64,000 nt of DNA. It comes from Corynebacterium humireducens NBRC 106098 = DSM 45392. Lineage in GTDB: Bacteria; Actinomycetota; Actinomycetes; Mycobacteriales; Mycobacteriaceae. The stretch covers positions 2,294,001 through 2,358,000 of the forward strand of contig NZ_CP005286.1 of assembly GCF_000819445.1 (NCBI RefSeq). Reading direction: 5' to 3'. The position numbers and the translations under genes are program-made. Position 1 is the first letter of the stretch. Each line of letters starts with the position of its first letter. This document shows positions 39,455 through 49,182 of the stretch, piece after piece. A model generated the notes under the pieces. That model was not told the DNA's origin. It worked only from the letters and a program-made list of their open reading frames with translations, and did not search any database.

Positions 39455-41437
39455 ATGACAGAACTGCACATCGCCGTCGACACCGGCGGCACCTTCACCG
39501 ACATCGGGGTCCGTCGCGCGGACGGCACGCTGGCGGTGTGGAAGGTGCCCTCTACGCCCGACGCCCCCGACGAGGCGGTGCTCACCGGCGTCACCGGGGC
39601 CCTGGAGAGGGAGGGCGCGGAACCCGGGCAGGTGACGCGCCTGGTGCACGGCACGACCGTGGCGACGAACACCGTGCTCACCCGCACCGGCGCGCGCGTC
39701 GGGCTGTTGACCACGCGCGGTTTCCGGGACGTGCTGGCGATCGCCCACCAGGCCCGTCCCTCGCTCTACGACAACACCGTCCACCGGGTGCCGCCGCTGG
39801 TCCCGGACGAGCTGATCGTGGACGTCGAGGAGCGTCTCTCCGCCGACGGGGAGGCCCTCATCCCCCTGCGTGAGGAGGCGCTTGCCGACGCCGCCGCGTC
39901 ACTCGCCGCCCTGCACCTCGACGCCGTCGTGGTCAGTTTCCTCAACGCCTACGTCGATCCGCGCCACGAGCAGCAGGCCGTCGCGCATCTGCGGGCGGCC
40001 GGGGTGGCGCCTGTGGTCGTGGCGGCCACGGACATCACCTCCGAGATGCGGGAGTACGAGCGGACCTCCACCGCCGTGGTCAACGCCTACGTCCAGCCGA
40101 AGGTGTCCAGTTACATGGGACGGCTGGCGACGGGGATCGAGGAGATGGGCGTCGGTTCGCAGCTGTGGATCATGCAGTCCAACGGTGGGCTGCTCCATCC
40201 GCGGACCGCGGCGACGCACTCGGCCCGCACGGTCCTGTCGGGGCTGGCGGGCGGCGTCGTCGGGGCGGCGAACTGGGCGCGTCATCTGGGCCTGGACAAG
40301 GTCGTCAGCTTCGACATCGGCGGCACCTCGACCGACATCGCGCTCATCCGCGGGGGCGCGCCCGACGAGACCACCTCCGGGGAGATCGACTCGCTGCCGC
40401 TGCGGCTGCCGAGCGTCGACGTGCACACCATCGGTGCGGGCGGCGGTTCGGTGGCGTGGCGTGACTCGGGTGGGTCGCTGCGCGTCGGCCCGCACTCCGC
40501 CGGCGCCGAACCGGGCCCCGTCTCCTACGGCCGCGGCGGCACGGACCTCACCGTGACGGACGCCCACCTCGTCCTCGGCCGTCTGGGCACCGACCTGCTG
40601 GGCGGGCACTTCACCCTCGACCGCGAGGCCGCCCGCACCCGCATGGATGAGTGGGGTGCCGAGCTGGGGCTGTCCGCCGAGGAGGCCGCGGAGGGCATCC
40701 TGCAGGTCATCGCGGCGACGATGGCCCGCGGCATCCGCCGGGTGAGCGTCGAGCGGGGCGTCGACGTCCGTTCCTGCCACCTCATGGCCTTCGGCGGTGC
40801 CGGCCCGCTGCACGCCTCCGACCTCATCCACGAGCTCGGCATGGAGTCGGCCGTCATCCCGCCGCTGCCGGGCATCGCCTCGGCGGTCGGCATGCTGGAC
40901 GCCCCCGTGCGGCACGACTTCGCCCGCCCCGTCAGCGACTTCGCCGACCTCCCGGCCGTCTTCGAGGGGCTCCGGCAGCGCGCCGCCGAGGAGATGCGGA
41001 CGGGCTTCTTCGACACCGAACTGCTTGTCGACGCCCGCTACCTCGGCCAGTCCTTCGAACTCACCCTCCCCTGGGCCGGCGACTGGGACTCCCAGCGCGC
41101 CGCCTTCGACGAGCTCCACGCCGAGCGCTACGGCTTCTCCGACCCGGAGGCCGAGATGGAGGTCATCGTCGCCCGCCTGACCGCCACGGTCGGGCAGCCC
41201 CGCATCCCCCAGGAACTGGTGGCGGGGGTGGAGGAGGGGGACGTCGGGAAGCGGGACGTGTGGATCGACGGCGCGTGGGTGCCCACCCCGGTCCTCGACC
41301 GCGCCTCCCTCGCGCCGGGCCGGGTCGTGGAGGGCCCGGCGATCCTCAACCAGTTCGACACCACCACCTACATCCGCCCCGACCAGCAGGTCCGCGTCGA
41401 CGAGCACGGCTTCCTGCACCTGAGGAGGACCCGATGA
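39455..41437 (+). CDS. hyuA: Hydantoinase/oxoprolinase subunit A
   Basis: The 660-aa protein begins with the ASKHA phosphate loop VDTGGTFTDIGVRRADG and has VSFDIGGTSTDIALI and IGAGGGSVAWRDSGGSLRVGPHSAGAEPGP, the HyuA signatures. HyuAB enzymes hydrolyse 5-membered cyclic amides (hydantoins, 5-oxoproline) with ATP. AAGGAG lies 10 nt before the ATG. It overlaps hyuB by 4 bp (ATGA). Confidence 0.93.
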   Translation: MTELHIAVDTGGTFTDIGVRRADGTLAVWKVPSTPDAPDEAVLTGVTGALEREGAEPGQVTRLVHGTTVATNTVLTRTGARVGLLTTRGFRDVLAIAHQARPSLYDNTVHRVPPLVPDELIVDVEERLSADGEALIPLREEALADAAASLAALHLDAVVVSFLNAYVDPRHEQQAVAHLRAAGVAPVVVAATDITSEMREYERTSTAVVNAYVQPKVSSYMGRLATGIEEMGVGSQLWIMQSNGGLLHPRTAATHSARTVLSGLAGGVVGAANWARHLGLDKVVSFDIGGTSTDIALIRGGAPDETTSGEIDSLPLRLPSVDVHTIGAGGGSVAWRDSGGSLRVGPHSAGAEPGPVSYGRGGTDLTVTDAHLVLGRLGTDLLGGHFTLDREAARTRMDEWGAELGLSAEEAAEGILQVIAATMARGIRRVSVERGVDVRSCHLMAFGGAGPLHASDLIHELGMESAVIPPLPGIASAVGMLDAPVRHDFARPVSDFADLPAVFEGLRQRAAEEMRTGFFDTELLVDARYLGQSFELTLPWAGDWDSQRAAFDELHAERYGFSDPEAEMEVIVARLTATVGQPRIPQELVAGVEEGDVGKRDVWIDGAWVPTPVLDRASLAPGRVVEGPAILNQFDTTTYIRPDQQVRVDEHGFLHLRRTR

Positions 41438-43002
41438 CCCTCAACCCCGTCGAGATCGAGATCGCCCGCAACCGGCTGAAGTCGATCGCCGAGGAGGTCG
41501 GCACGGCACTGATCCGCACCTCCTACTCCCCCAACATCAAGGACCGCCGCGACTGCTCCGCGGGCCTCTACCTGCCCGACGGCGAGCTCATCGCCCAGGC
41601 CGAGCACATCCCGCTGCACCTGGGGCTCATGCCCACGGTGATCCGCAACGCGCTGGCCGAGTACGGCACCGACCGCCTGCGCCCCGGCGACGTCCTGCTG
41701 ACGAACAACCCCTACCTCGGGGGACCGCACCTGCCGGACATCTGCGTCATCACGCCGGTGCACCACGCGGGGGAGCTGGTGGCGGTCGTCGCGAACATCG
41801 CCCACCACGTCGACGTCGGCGGCATCACCCCCGGCTCCATGGCCGCGCACGCCACCGAGATCTTCCAGGAGGGCATCCGCATCCCGCCGGTCCGCCTGTT
41901 CCGGGAGGGCACCCTCGACGAGGAGCTGCTCTCCCTGCTGCTCACCAACATCCGCACCGCCGACAAGACCCGCGGCGACCTCATGGCGCAGGTCTCCGCC
42001 AACCGCCTCGGCGCACGCCGCATCCTCGAGCTTGTCGACGAGTGGGGCACCACCGGCTTCGACCGTTCCTGCCGGGCGCTCGTCGACTACGCGGAACGCC
42101 GCACCCGCGCCGCCATCGCCGCGCTCCCCGACGGCACCGGCACCTTCACCGACCACCTCGAGCACACCGGCAACGCGGAGGAGCCGACGGCGATCGTCGT
42201 CACCGTGACGGTGCGCGGCGAGGAGATCGACATCGACCTCACGCAGACCGACGACCAGGTGCGCGGCGCCGTGAACTGCTCCTTCGCCGTCACACAGGCG
42301 TGCGCGGCGTACGTGCTCAAGACGCTCACAGACCCGACCCTGCCCTCCAATGCGGGGCTGACCCGTCCGCTGACGTTCCACACCCGGCCGGGCAGCCTCG
42401 TCCACGCGCAGTTCCCGGCGCCGGTGGCGCAGGGCAACATCCAGACGTCGCAACGCATCGTCGACGCGATGTACGGAGCGTTCGAGCAGTTCACCGACGG
42501 GATCGTCCCGGCGGCGTCGAGCGGCAGCATGAGCATCGTCACCATCGGCGGCATCGACCCGCGCGACGGCACCTACTACTCCTACGTCGAGACCTACGGC
42601 GGTGGGCAGGGCGCGTGGGCCGGCGGCGACGGCGCCGACGCCACCCACACCCACATGACCAACACCCGCAACACCCCCTGCGAGGTCATCGAGCGGGAGT
42701 ACCCCCTGCGGGTGGGCACCTACGCCATCGCGCGGGGCACCGGCGGCACGGGTCGGCAGCGGGGCGGTGACGGACTCGTCCGCACCCTCACCGTCGCCCG
42801 CGGCGAGGCCACCGTCGTGGCCGCCACCTCCCGGGTGACCACCGCCCCCTGGGGGCTGGACGGCGGCGGGGAGGGCACACCCGGGGAGGTGCTGCGGGAG
42901 GACACGCCCGTGGCGTCGATGAGCCGCTTCGACCTCGGCACCGGGGAGTCGGTGACCATCCGCACCGCCGGCGGAGGAGGGTACGGCACGCCCACGGCAT
43001 GA
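41434..43002 (+). CDS. hyuB: Hydantoinase/oxoprolinase subunit B
   Basis: The 522-aa protein matches HyuB with MTLNPVEIEIARNRLKSIAEEVG, RTSYSPNIKDRRDCSAGLY, GDVLLTNNPYLGGPHLPDI (metal-site region), ANIAHHVDVGG and AARTGTG-type Gly-rich loops near the C-terminus (GTGGTGRQRGGDG). It forms the catalytic complex with HyuA. The pair lies between dacB and ppa, genes I remember as neighbours in C. glutamicum, so it is probably an inserted module. No transporter or regulator accompanies it. Confidence 0.93.
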   Translation: MTLNPVEIEIARNRLKSIAEEVGTALIRTSYSPNIKDRRDCSAGLYLPDGELIAQAEHIPLHLGLMPTVIRNALAEYGTDRLRPGDVLLTNNPYLGGPHLPDICVITPVHHAGELVAVVANIAHHVDVGGITPGSMAAHATEIFQEGIRIPPVRLFREGTLDEELLSLLLTNIRTADKTRGDLMAQVSANRLGARRILELVDEWGTTGFDRSCRALVDYAERRTRAAIAALPDGTGTFTDHLEHTGNAEEPTAIVVTVTVRGEEIDIDLTQTDDQVRGAVNCSFAVTQACAAYVLKTLTDPTLPSNAGLTRPLTFHTRPGSLVHAQFPAPVAQGNIQTSQRIVDAMYGAFEQFTDGIVPAASSGSMSIVTIGGIDPRDGTYYSYVETYGGGQGAWAGGDGADATHTHMTNTRNTPCEVIEREYPLRVGTYAIARGTGGTGRQRGGDGLVRTLTVARGEATVVAATSRVTTAPWGLDGGGEGTPGEVLREDTPVASMSRFDLGTGESVTIRTAGGGGYGTPTA

Positions 43003-43010
43003 CCTGCCGC

Positions 43011-43016
43011 TATGAT
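43011..43016 (+). promoter_or_regulatory. Candidate -10 of ppa
   Basis: TATGAT is a near-consensus -10 hexamer 42 bp before the ppa start, giving a 5' leader of about 35 nt with AAGGAG. Confidence 0.5.
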
Positions 43017-43058
43017 GAACGGCAGTCCCCAAGAACACCGCAGCAAGGAGTCTGACGC

Positions 43059-43613
43059 ATGAGCGTTGAAGTCATCATCGAGATCCCGAAGGGTTCGCGC
43101 AACAAGTACGAGGTCGACCACGAGACCGGTCGCGTCTTCCTCGACCGCTACCTGTTCACCCCGATGGCGTACCCGGCGGACTACGGCTTCATCGAGCACA
43201 CCCTCGGTGAGGACGGCGACCCGATGGACGCGCTCGTCATCATGCCGGAGCCGGTCTTCCCGGGTGTCGTGGTGATGGCCCGCATCGTCGGCGTCTTCAA
43301 GATGACCGACGAGGCCGGCGGCGACGACAAGCTGCTCTGCGTCCTCGACGACCCGCGCTTCGACTCCTTCCAGGACCTCGAGGACATCTCCTCCTTCACC
43401 CGCGACGAGATCGAGCACTTCTTCGTCCACTACAAGGACCTCGAGCCGAACAAGGAGGTCACCGGCGCCGGCTGGGGCGACCGTGCCGAGGCCGAGCGCA
43501 TCCTCCAGGAGTCCATCGACCGCTACAAGGAGGTCGGCGACAACACCCGCGAGGGCCTCGAGGCCGAGAAGGACAAGAAGAACGAGGTCGAGCAGCAGCT
43601 CAAGGAGGGTTAA
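43059..43613 (+). CDS. ppa: Inorganic pyrophosphatase
   Basis: The 184-aa protein shows the family I active site: [51 protein letters not shown] (the DxDPxD motif) and [15 protein letters not shown] VLDDPRFD. It hydrolyses PPi. The last 25 residues are a charged helical tail ([23 protein letters not shown]) beyond the roughly 160 residues usual for corynebacterial enzymes. AAGGAG lies 9 nt before the ATG. Confidence 0.96.
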   Translation: MSVEVIIEIPKGSRNKYEVDHETGRVFLDRYLFTPMAYPADYGFIEHTLGEDGDPMDALVIMPEPVFPGVVVMARIVGVFKMTDEAGGDDKLLCVLDDPRFDSFQDLEDISSFTRDEIEHFFVHYKDLEPNKEVTGAGWGDRAEAERILQESIDRYKEVGDNTREGLEAEKDKKNEVEQQLKEG

Positions 43614-43624
43614 TCCCCCACCCG

Positions 43625-43655
43625 CCCCGCCCGTCCCCCACGGGCGGGGTTTTCT
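43625..43655 (+). terminator. Terminator of ppa
   Basis: CCCCGCCCGT (43625-43634) and ACGGGCGGGG (43640-43649) with a 5-nt loop, then TTTTCTC. Confidence 0.9.
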
Positions 43656-43686
43656 CATTCCCGGCCCACGCGCCTACCCTGCAGGG

Positions 43687-44454
43687 GTGACTCTCGCCCG
43701 CCGGTTGACGGCCCTCGTACTCTCCGCCCTGCTGCTCTCCCCCGCCCCGACCGCGGAGGCGTCCTCGGGGTCCTCGCGGGCGGCCGCCGTCGCCCCGGAG
43801 CCCGGGCTCGTCCTCGACATCCCGGACACCTTCGCCCACCCGACGTGGGACGCCGGGGCCGTCTCCCGGCTGGTCGACCAGGGCTACCTGGCCCCCGGCT
43901 TCGAGGTGACCACCCCCGACCGCGCCTGCTCCGCCGGTTTCATGGCGCGCACGGCCGCGGGGGAGCCGGTGATGGTCACCGCCGGCCACTGCGGCCTCGT
44001 CGGACAGACGGTGTTCGTCTCCCGCGACGGGCGGCAGGTGGCCGTCGGCACCGTCATCCACAGTGAGTTCGCCGCGGACAACTCCGCCCCCGACATCGGG
44101 ATCGTGCGCCTGACCTCCCCGGAGGACGTCTCGCCGCGGCTCGCCGGCGTGTACCCGATCGAGGGTGTCCTGTCGGTGGAGGACGTGCAGCGCCTGCGCC
44201 CGGAACTGTGCCGCTTCGGCGCGCGCAGCGGAATCTCCTGCGGCGAGTACCTGGGCATACACGAGGACAAGATCGTCCTGTCCAACATCGCTCGCCCGGG
44301 CGACTCGGGCGGCCCCGTCCTCGCGCGTATCGACGGCCGCTACCACGCCGTCGGCGTCGCCTCCTGGATGCTCACCGGCTCCCGCCCGGTGATCGCGGCG
44401 CAGCCCCTCGCGGGGATCCTCGAGGAGCACAACCTGCAGCTCATGCGAGGCTGA
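43687..44454 (+). CDS. Secreted S1-type (trypsin-like) serine protease
   Basis: The 255-aa protein starts at a GTG with a signal peptide (LARRLTALVLSALLLSPAPTAEA). The catalytic triad is recognisable as TAGHCG (His), APDIGIVRL (Asp) and RPGDSGGPV (Ser), with Cys pairs around the His and before the Ser. It should act outside the membrane. TACCCT ends 6 nt before the GTG and there is no Shine-Dalgarno, so a leaderless mRNA is likely. Confidence 0.88.
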   Translation: MTLARRLTALVLSALLLSPAPTAEASSGSSRAAAVAPEPGLVLDIPDTFAHPTWDAGAVSRLVDQGYLAPGFEVTTPDRACSAGFMARTAAGEPVMVTAGHCGLVGQTVFVSRDGRQVAVGTVIHSEFAADNSAPDIGIVRLTSPEDVSPRLAGVYPIEGVLSVEDVQRLRPELCRFGARSGISCGEYLGIHEDKIVLSNIARPGDSGGPVLARIDGRYHAVGVASWMLTGSRPVIAAQPLAGILEEHNLQLMRG

Positions 44455-44530
44455 GAAATCCCGGGGGTCTCCCCGGGTTCAGCCCGGGGGTCTGGGTTCA
44501 CATGACGTGGATCACTAGGGTGGGTCCATC

Positions 44531-45472
44531 ATGTCTACCTCACAGTTGCTGCGTTTCACCACCGAGAACATCAGCCCGGAGGCGCGCGTCCACCTGTGGG
44601 AGGGCCACAACGCCCGCGCGCTCATCCCCCTGGACATCCGTACCCTCGACGAGCAGCCGATGCGCTCCCGGCAGACGAACCTCCAGCTGCCGTCGATACG
44701 CATGGCCGACGTGACGGGGACGTCGCAGATCGTGGAACGCTCGGAGTCGTTCATCCGCGAGCACCCGACGGGCGTGGTCGCGGTGTTCTTCGCCCTGGAG
44801 GGCGAGGCCTTCTTCTTCCACCGTGGCGGACACCTGACGCTGCAGCCCGGGCAGGCCGTGCTCTACGACGCCGACCTCCCCTTCACCCGCGGTTTCTCCC
44901 GGGGGTTGCGCGAGGTGGTGCTCACCATCCCGCGGGAGCGGTACCGGGAGATGGCCGGCCCCCTCGGCCCGCCGCTGCCGGCGGTCTTCGACTTCAGCGC
45001 GCAGGGCGGGACCCACGAGCAGGCCCTGGCCCGGCTGGTGCTGCGCACGCTCACGCAGGTCAGCGGGCCGGAGCCGACGCTGGACCCGGCGCGCACCGAG
45101 GGGGACGCCCTCGCGCTGCTGCGGCTCATCCTGGGGAGGCGTGACGACGAGGCCGGTTTCCTCGCCTCCGCGAAGCAGTTCATCGACCGGCACCTCACGG
45201 ACCGGGAGCTGACCGCGGGACGGGTGGCAGCGGCGGTGGGTCTGAGCGAACGTCAGCTGAGCAGACACTTCGCGGGGGACGGGACGTCGCTGGGCCGGTA
45301 CGTCCAGGGGCAGCGCGTGCGGCTGGCGCAGGAGATGCTGCGGGACCCGGACCGGCAGGGGCTGTCGGTCGCGGAGGTGGCGGCGCGCTGCGGTTTCGCA
45401 TCGCAGAGCCACTTCGGGCGGGTGTTCCGCGAGCGGGTCGGGGTGACGCCGCTCCAGTGGCGGAGGCAGTGA
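44531..45472 (+). CDS. AraC-family transcription regulator
   Basis: The 313-aa protein has an N-terminal cupin-like sensor domain (AraC-binding-domain-2 type, with HRGGHLTLQPGQAVLYDADLPF). Its C-terminal pair of helix-turn-helix motifs reads LTAGRVAAAVGLSERQLSRHF and LSVAEVAARCGFASQSHFGRVFRERVGVTP. It directly precedes the phenol-hydroxylase gene on the same strand (123-bp gap with promoter-like sequence) and is its likely regulator. Confidence 0.9.
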   Translation: MSTSQLLRFTTENISPEARVHLWEGHNARALIPLDIRTLDEQPMRSRQTNLQLPSIRMADVTGTSQIVERSESFIREHPTGVVAVFFALEGEAFFFHRGGHLTLQPGQAVLYDADLPFTRGFSRGLREVVLTIPRERYREMAGPLGPPLPAVFDFSAQGGTHEQALARLVLRTLTQVSGPEPTLDPARTEGDALALLRLILGRRDDEAGFLASAKQFIDRHLTDRELTAGRVAAAVGLSERQLSRHFAGDGTSLGRYVQGQRVRLAQEMLRDPDRQGLSVAEVAARCGFASQSHFGRVFRERVGVTPLQWRRQ

Positions 45473-45595
45473 TTTAGCCCACAGCGGACAGGTTCTGGCC
45501 CCACCCGGACGTGATCTCCGCCACACCTTCCGACGGGCAGTGACGCGGCATACATTCATCTCCGTCAGGTCCACCCCACCAAGGAGATGAACACC

Positions 45596-47443
45596 ATGCC
45601 CGCCTTCCACGACGGTATCGCCGACACCGAGATCCCCGCAGGCGTCGTCACCACAGACGTCCTCATCGTCGGCTCCGGCCCCGCCGGCAGCTCCGCGGCA
45701 CTCTTCCTGTCGACCCACGGGATCGACAACATCATGATCACCAAGTACCGCTGGACCGCGAACACGCCGCGCGCCCACATCACCAACCAGCGCACCATGG
45801 AGATCCTCCGCGACGTCGGCCTCGAGGCCCAGGTGCTCGAGAAGGCCGTCCCCCACGAGCAGATGGGCGACACCGTCTACGCCGAGTCCGTCGCCGGCGA
45901 GGAGATCGGCCGTCGCCCCACGTGGGGCTGGCGCCCAGACCGCCGCGCCGACTACGAGCTGGCCTCCCCCGCCATGCCCTGCGACATCCCGCAGACCCTG
46001 CTCGAGCCGATCCTCCTGGAGAACGCCACCAAGCGGGGCACGCAGACCCAGTTCTCCACCGAGTACCTCTCCCACACCCAGGACGACTCCGGGGTCTCCG
46101 TCCTGGTGCGCAACCGCCTCACCGGCCACGAGTACACCATCCGCGCGAAGTACCTCATCGGCGCCGACGGCGCCCGCTCCCAGATCGCCGAGGACATCGA
46201 CATCCCCTTCGAGGGGGCCATGGACATCGGCGGCTCGATGAACCTGCAGTTCAAGGCCGACCTGTCCCGGTGGGTCGCGCACCGGCCGTCCATCCTGTAC
46301 TGGGTCTTCCCGCCCGGCTCGAACATCGGTGGCCTCGGCGCCGGGCTGGTGCGCTGCGTCCGCCCCTGGAACGAGTGGCTCGCCGTCTGGGGCTACGACA
46401 TCACCCAGGAGCCGCCGCATCTCGACGAGGAGGAGGCCAAGCGCATCGTCCGCATGCTGGTCGGCATCCCGGACCTCGAGCTGGAGATCACCGGCTACTC
46501 CCTGTGGGGCAACAACGAGCAGTGGGCCACCCACATGCAGAACGGGCGTGTGTTCATCGCCGGCGACGCCGCCCACCGCCACCCGCCGAGCCACGGCCTG
46601 GGGTCCAACACCTCCATCCAGGACTCCTACAACCTGGCCTGGAAGCTGGCCGCCGTGCTCAAGGGCCAGGCCGGCGAGGAGCTGCTGGAGACCTACTCGG
46701 TGGAGCGGGCGCCGATCGCCAAGCAGATCGTCACCCGCGCGAACAACTCCTCCCGCGAGTACCAGCCGATCTTCGACGCCCTCGGGGTCGCCGACGCGAA
46801 GACCGACGAGGAGTTCATCGAGAAGCTCCGGCTGCGCAAGGAGGCCACCCCGGAGGGCGCCGCCCGCCGCAAAGCCCTGCGCGCCGCCCTGGACAACAAG
46901 GACTACGAGTTCAACGCCCAGGGCACCGAGATCGGCCAGTTCTACCGGTCCACCGCCGTGGTCTGCGACGGCCTGGGACGCCCGGAGGTCACCGAGGACC
47001 CCCTGCTCCACCACCAGAAGTCGACCTACCCGGGTCTGCGCCTGCCGCACGCCTGGATCGGCGACACCTTCCGCAAGGAGTCCACCCACGACATCGCCAC
47101 CGGCACCGGCTTCACCCTGTTCACCGGCATCAACGGCCGCCCCTGGGCGGAGGCCGCGGAGGAGGTCGCGGAGTCCCTGGGCATCGAGCTCAAGGCCGTC
47201 GTCATCGGCGAGGGCCTCGAGCACCAGGACCTCTACGGCGACTGGCTGCGCCAGCGCGAGGTCGAGGAGGACGGCGTCATCCTCGTCCGCCCCGACAAGC
47301 ACATCGCCTGGCGTTCCCACCGCCTCGTCGAGGACCCGCGCCACGCGCTGACCGCCGTGCTCTCCTCCATCCTGTCCCGCGGCGGTGACGACGCCATGGA
47401 GGACGCGGAGGAGGTCGCCCGCCTCATGGTCACCGTCGGCTGA
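45596..47443 (+). CDS. FAD-dependent phenol/chlorophenol hydroxylase (TfdB-like)
   Basis: The 615-aa flavoprotein has the FAD GxGxxG motif [17 protein letters not shown], the DG motif IGADGARSQ and the GD motif [25 protein letters not shown]. It has a C-terminal thioredoxin-like domain. From memory it tracks 2,4-dichlorophenol hydroxylase TfdB along most of its length ([39 protein letters not shown]). It would ortho-hydroxylate a phenol with NADPH. The ATG at 45596 has AAGGAG 9 nt upstream; the ATG at 45587 is directly adjacent to AAGGAG. No ring-cleavage gene is nearby. Confidence 0.9.
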   Translation: MPAFHDGIADTEIPAGVVTTDVLIVGSGPAGSSAALFLSTHGIDNIMITKYRWTANTPRAHITNQRTMEILRDVGLEAQVLEKAVPHEQMGDTVYAESVAGEEIGRRPTWGWRPDRRADYELASPAMPCDIPQTLLEPILLENATKRGTQTQFSTEYLSHTQDDSGVSVLVRNRLTGHEYTIRAKYLIGADGARSQIAEDIDIPFEGAMDIGGSMNLQFKADLSRWVAHRPSILYWVFPPGSNIGGLGAGLVRCVRPWNEWLAVWGYDITQEPPHLDEEEAKRIVRMLVGIPDLELEITGYSLWGNNEQWATHMQNGRVFIAGDAAHRHPPSHGLGSNTSIQDSYNLAWKLAAVLKGQAGEELLETYSVERAPIAKQIVTRANNSSREYQPIFDALGVADAKTDEEFIEKLRLRKEATPEGAARRKALRAALDNKDYEFNAQGTEIGQFYRSTAVVCDGLGRPEVTEDPLLHHQKSTYPGLRLPHAWIGDTFRKESTHDIATGTGFTLFTGINGRPWAEAAEEVAESLGIELKAVVIGEGLEHQDLYGDWLRQREVEEDGVILVRPDKHIAWRSHRLVEDPRHALTAVLSSILSRGGDDAMEDAEEVARLMVTVG

Positions 47444-49010
47444 TCCGCTTGTCGACGCCCACCTCGAGCCGCACGTCCACCCCCAGCCGCTCGAGGAAGG
47501 CGTCGTCGTGGCTGACCACGACGAGCCCGCCGTGGTAGTTGCCCAGGGCGCTGACCACCGCATCGATGCTGTTGAGGTCGAGGTTGTTGGTGGGTTCGTC
47601 GAGAAGCAGCACCTGGTGTGGCGGGTCGGCGAGCAGGAGCCGGGCGAGGGCGACGCGGAAGCGTTCCCCGCCGGACAGGTCCCCGACGCGGCGTCCGATG
47701 TCGTCGCCGGTGAACAGGAAGCGGGCGAGGTTCGCCCGCACCTGCTGCGGGTCCGCCCCCGGCACCGCCTGCCGGACGCACCCGAAGACGTCGAGGTCGT
47801 CGTCGAGGTGGTCGAGCCGCTGCGGCAGGTACCCGATCCGCCCGGTGTGCGCCACCAGCCGGGGCAGGGACTCCCCACCGTCGTGGAGGGTCTCCAGCAG
47901 CCGGGTCTTGCCCACGCCGTTGCGGCCGGTGAGCGCCACCCGCTCCGGGCCCTGCATGACGTGCGCCGTACCCCGGTCGTCGACCCACTCGAGGAGCCGG
48001 CGGCCGGCGGGCACGTCCGGGTCGGGCAGGTCGATCCGGATGTGCGCCTCCTTCCGCACGCGGGCCTCCTGCTCCCGCAGATTCTGCTCGGCCGACTCGA
48101 CGGCCCGCCCGAGATCCTCCCGCAGCTTGCCGGCGGAGACCTGGGCCTCCGTCTTCCGCTGGTTCATGATGATCTTCGGTTTCCTCTTGTTCAGGTAGTC
48201 CGTCTTCGCGTAGGAACGGCGCCGGGCGAGCTTGGTCTCCGCCTCGACGCGCTGGCGTTTCTCCACGCGGAGGGTCTGCTCGGCGGCGCGCACCGCCCGC
48301 TCCGCGGCGGCCTGCTCCCGCGCCAGCTGCTCCCGGTACAGGCTGTAGGGCCCGCCGTAGACGGTCAGCTGCCGGTCGCGGAGCTCGACGGTGGAGTCCA
48401 TGAGCTCCAGGAGCTCGACATCGTGACTGACGACGATGAGCGTGCCCCGCCACCCCGCCACGAGGTCCCGCAGGCGGGCGCGGGCCTCCCGGTCGAGGTT
48501 GTTGGTCGGCTCATCGAGCACCGTGAGCGGGGTGTCGGCCAGCCGGATGCCGATGAGCGCGGTGAGCACCGCCTCCCCGCCGGACAGCGTGCCGACCTCC
48601 CTGTCGAGGCCGACGGAGGTGAGGCCGGTGGCGTCGAGAAGCGCGCGGGCCCGGGCGGCGACGTCCCAGTCGTCGCCCACGGCGGTGAAGTGCCGGGGGT
48701 CCGGGTCGCCGGACTCGATGGCCGCCAGGGCATCCAGTTTCTCCCGGATGCCCAGCAGCTCCGCGACCGTCATCCCGGACTCCAGGGTGAGCTGCTGCGG
48801 CAGATGGGCGACGTCGCCGGCACGCGTGATGGTCCCGGACGTGGGGACGAGTTCCCCGGTGATGAGACGGAGGACCGTGGATTTCCCGGCCCCGTTGTCC
48901 CCGATGAGGCCGGTGCGTCCGGCGGTGAAGACGGCGTCCGTGCCGTCGAGGACGGGGGAACCGTCCGGCCAGGAGAAGGTGACTCCGGCAAAAATGAGGG
49001 GGTATGACAT
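47430..49010 (-). CDS. ABC-F family ATPase
   Basis: The 526-aa protein has two ABC domains without membrane segments: Walker [10 protein letters not shown], signature [11 protein letters not shown] and Walker [13 protein letters not shown], then Walker [10 protein letters not shown], signature [11 protein letters not shown] and Walker [13 protein letters not shown] Lys/Arg-rich linker ([20 protein letters not shown]) joins them. ABC-F proteins act on the ribosome, several by displacing antibiotics. The upstream leader peptide and SD-masking hairpin support a resistance role. Its last 14 bp overlap the convergent hydroxylase gene. Confidence 0.92.
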   Translation of the reverse strand: MSYPLIFAGVTFSWPDGSPVLDGTDAVFTAGRTGLIGDNGAGKSTVLRLITGELVPTSGTITRAGDVAHLPQQLTLESGMTVAELLGIREKLDALAAIESGDPDPRHFTAVGDDWDVAARARALLDATGLTSVGLDREVGTLSGGEAVLTALIGIRLADTPLTVLDEPTNNLDREARARLRDLVAGWRGTLIVVSHDVELLELMDSTVELRDRQLTVYGGPYSLYREQLAREQAAAERAVRAAEQTLRVEKRQRVEAETKLARRRSYAKTDYLNKRKPKIIMNQRKTEAQVSAGKLREDLGRAVESAEQNLREQEARVRKEAHIRIDLPDPDVPAGRRLLEWVDDRGTAHVMQGPERVALTGRNGVGKTRLLETLHDGGESLPRLVAHTGRIGYLPQRLDHLDDDLDVFGCVRQAVPGADPQQVRANLARFLFTGDDIGRRVGDLSGGERFRVALARLLLADPPHQVLLLDEPTNNLDLNSIDAVVSALGNYHGGLVVVSHDDAFLERLGVDVRLEVGVDKRISRR

Positions 49011-49014
49011 GAGA

Positions 49015-49051
49015 GGCTCCTACGAGGTTCAGCGGATGCGCTGACGGAGCC
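49015..49051 (-). promoter_or_regulatory. Hairpin masking the ABC-F Shine-Dalgarno
   Basis: On the minus strand GGCTCC (49051-49046) pairs with GGAGCC (49020-49015), and inside it TCAGCG pairs with CGCTGA around CATC. The 3' arm GGAGCC contains the only Shine-Dalgarno of the ABC-F gene (GTAGGAGCCTCTC then ATG at 49010), so folding would block initiation. Confidence 0.6.
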
Positions 49052-49064
49052 CCAGGGGAGGGTG

Positions 49065-49112
49065 CTACGACGTCAACGCGTGGATGCGCGGCGAACGATC
49101 GCGGATGAGCAC
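49065..49112 (-). CDS. Putative 15-aa leader peptide of the ABC-F gene
   Basis: A GTG at 49112, preceded by CGGAGAGGCCC, opens a frame reading MLIRDRSPRIHALTS that stops 14 nt before the 5' arm of the SD-masking hairpin. Short translated leaders are the usual sensors in ribosome-mediated induction of resistance genes. Expression has not been shown; support is the Shine-Dalgarno and position. Confidence 0.55.
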   Translation of the reverse strand: MLIRDRSPRIHALTS

Positions 49113-49182
49113 GGGCCTCTCCGATCCTCGGGAACAGTGTCGGCGGGAACGTTAACACATCACGTGACGGAGGGGAAGACCC

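Noticed and set aside
44459..44480. CCCGGGGG/CCCCGGG stem after the S1 protease gene
   Set aside because: The C/G runs allow several registers and there is no T-tract; too ambiguous to list as a terminator.
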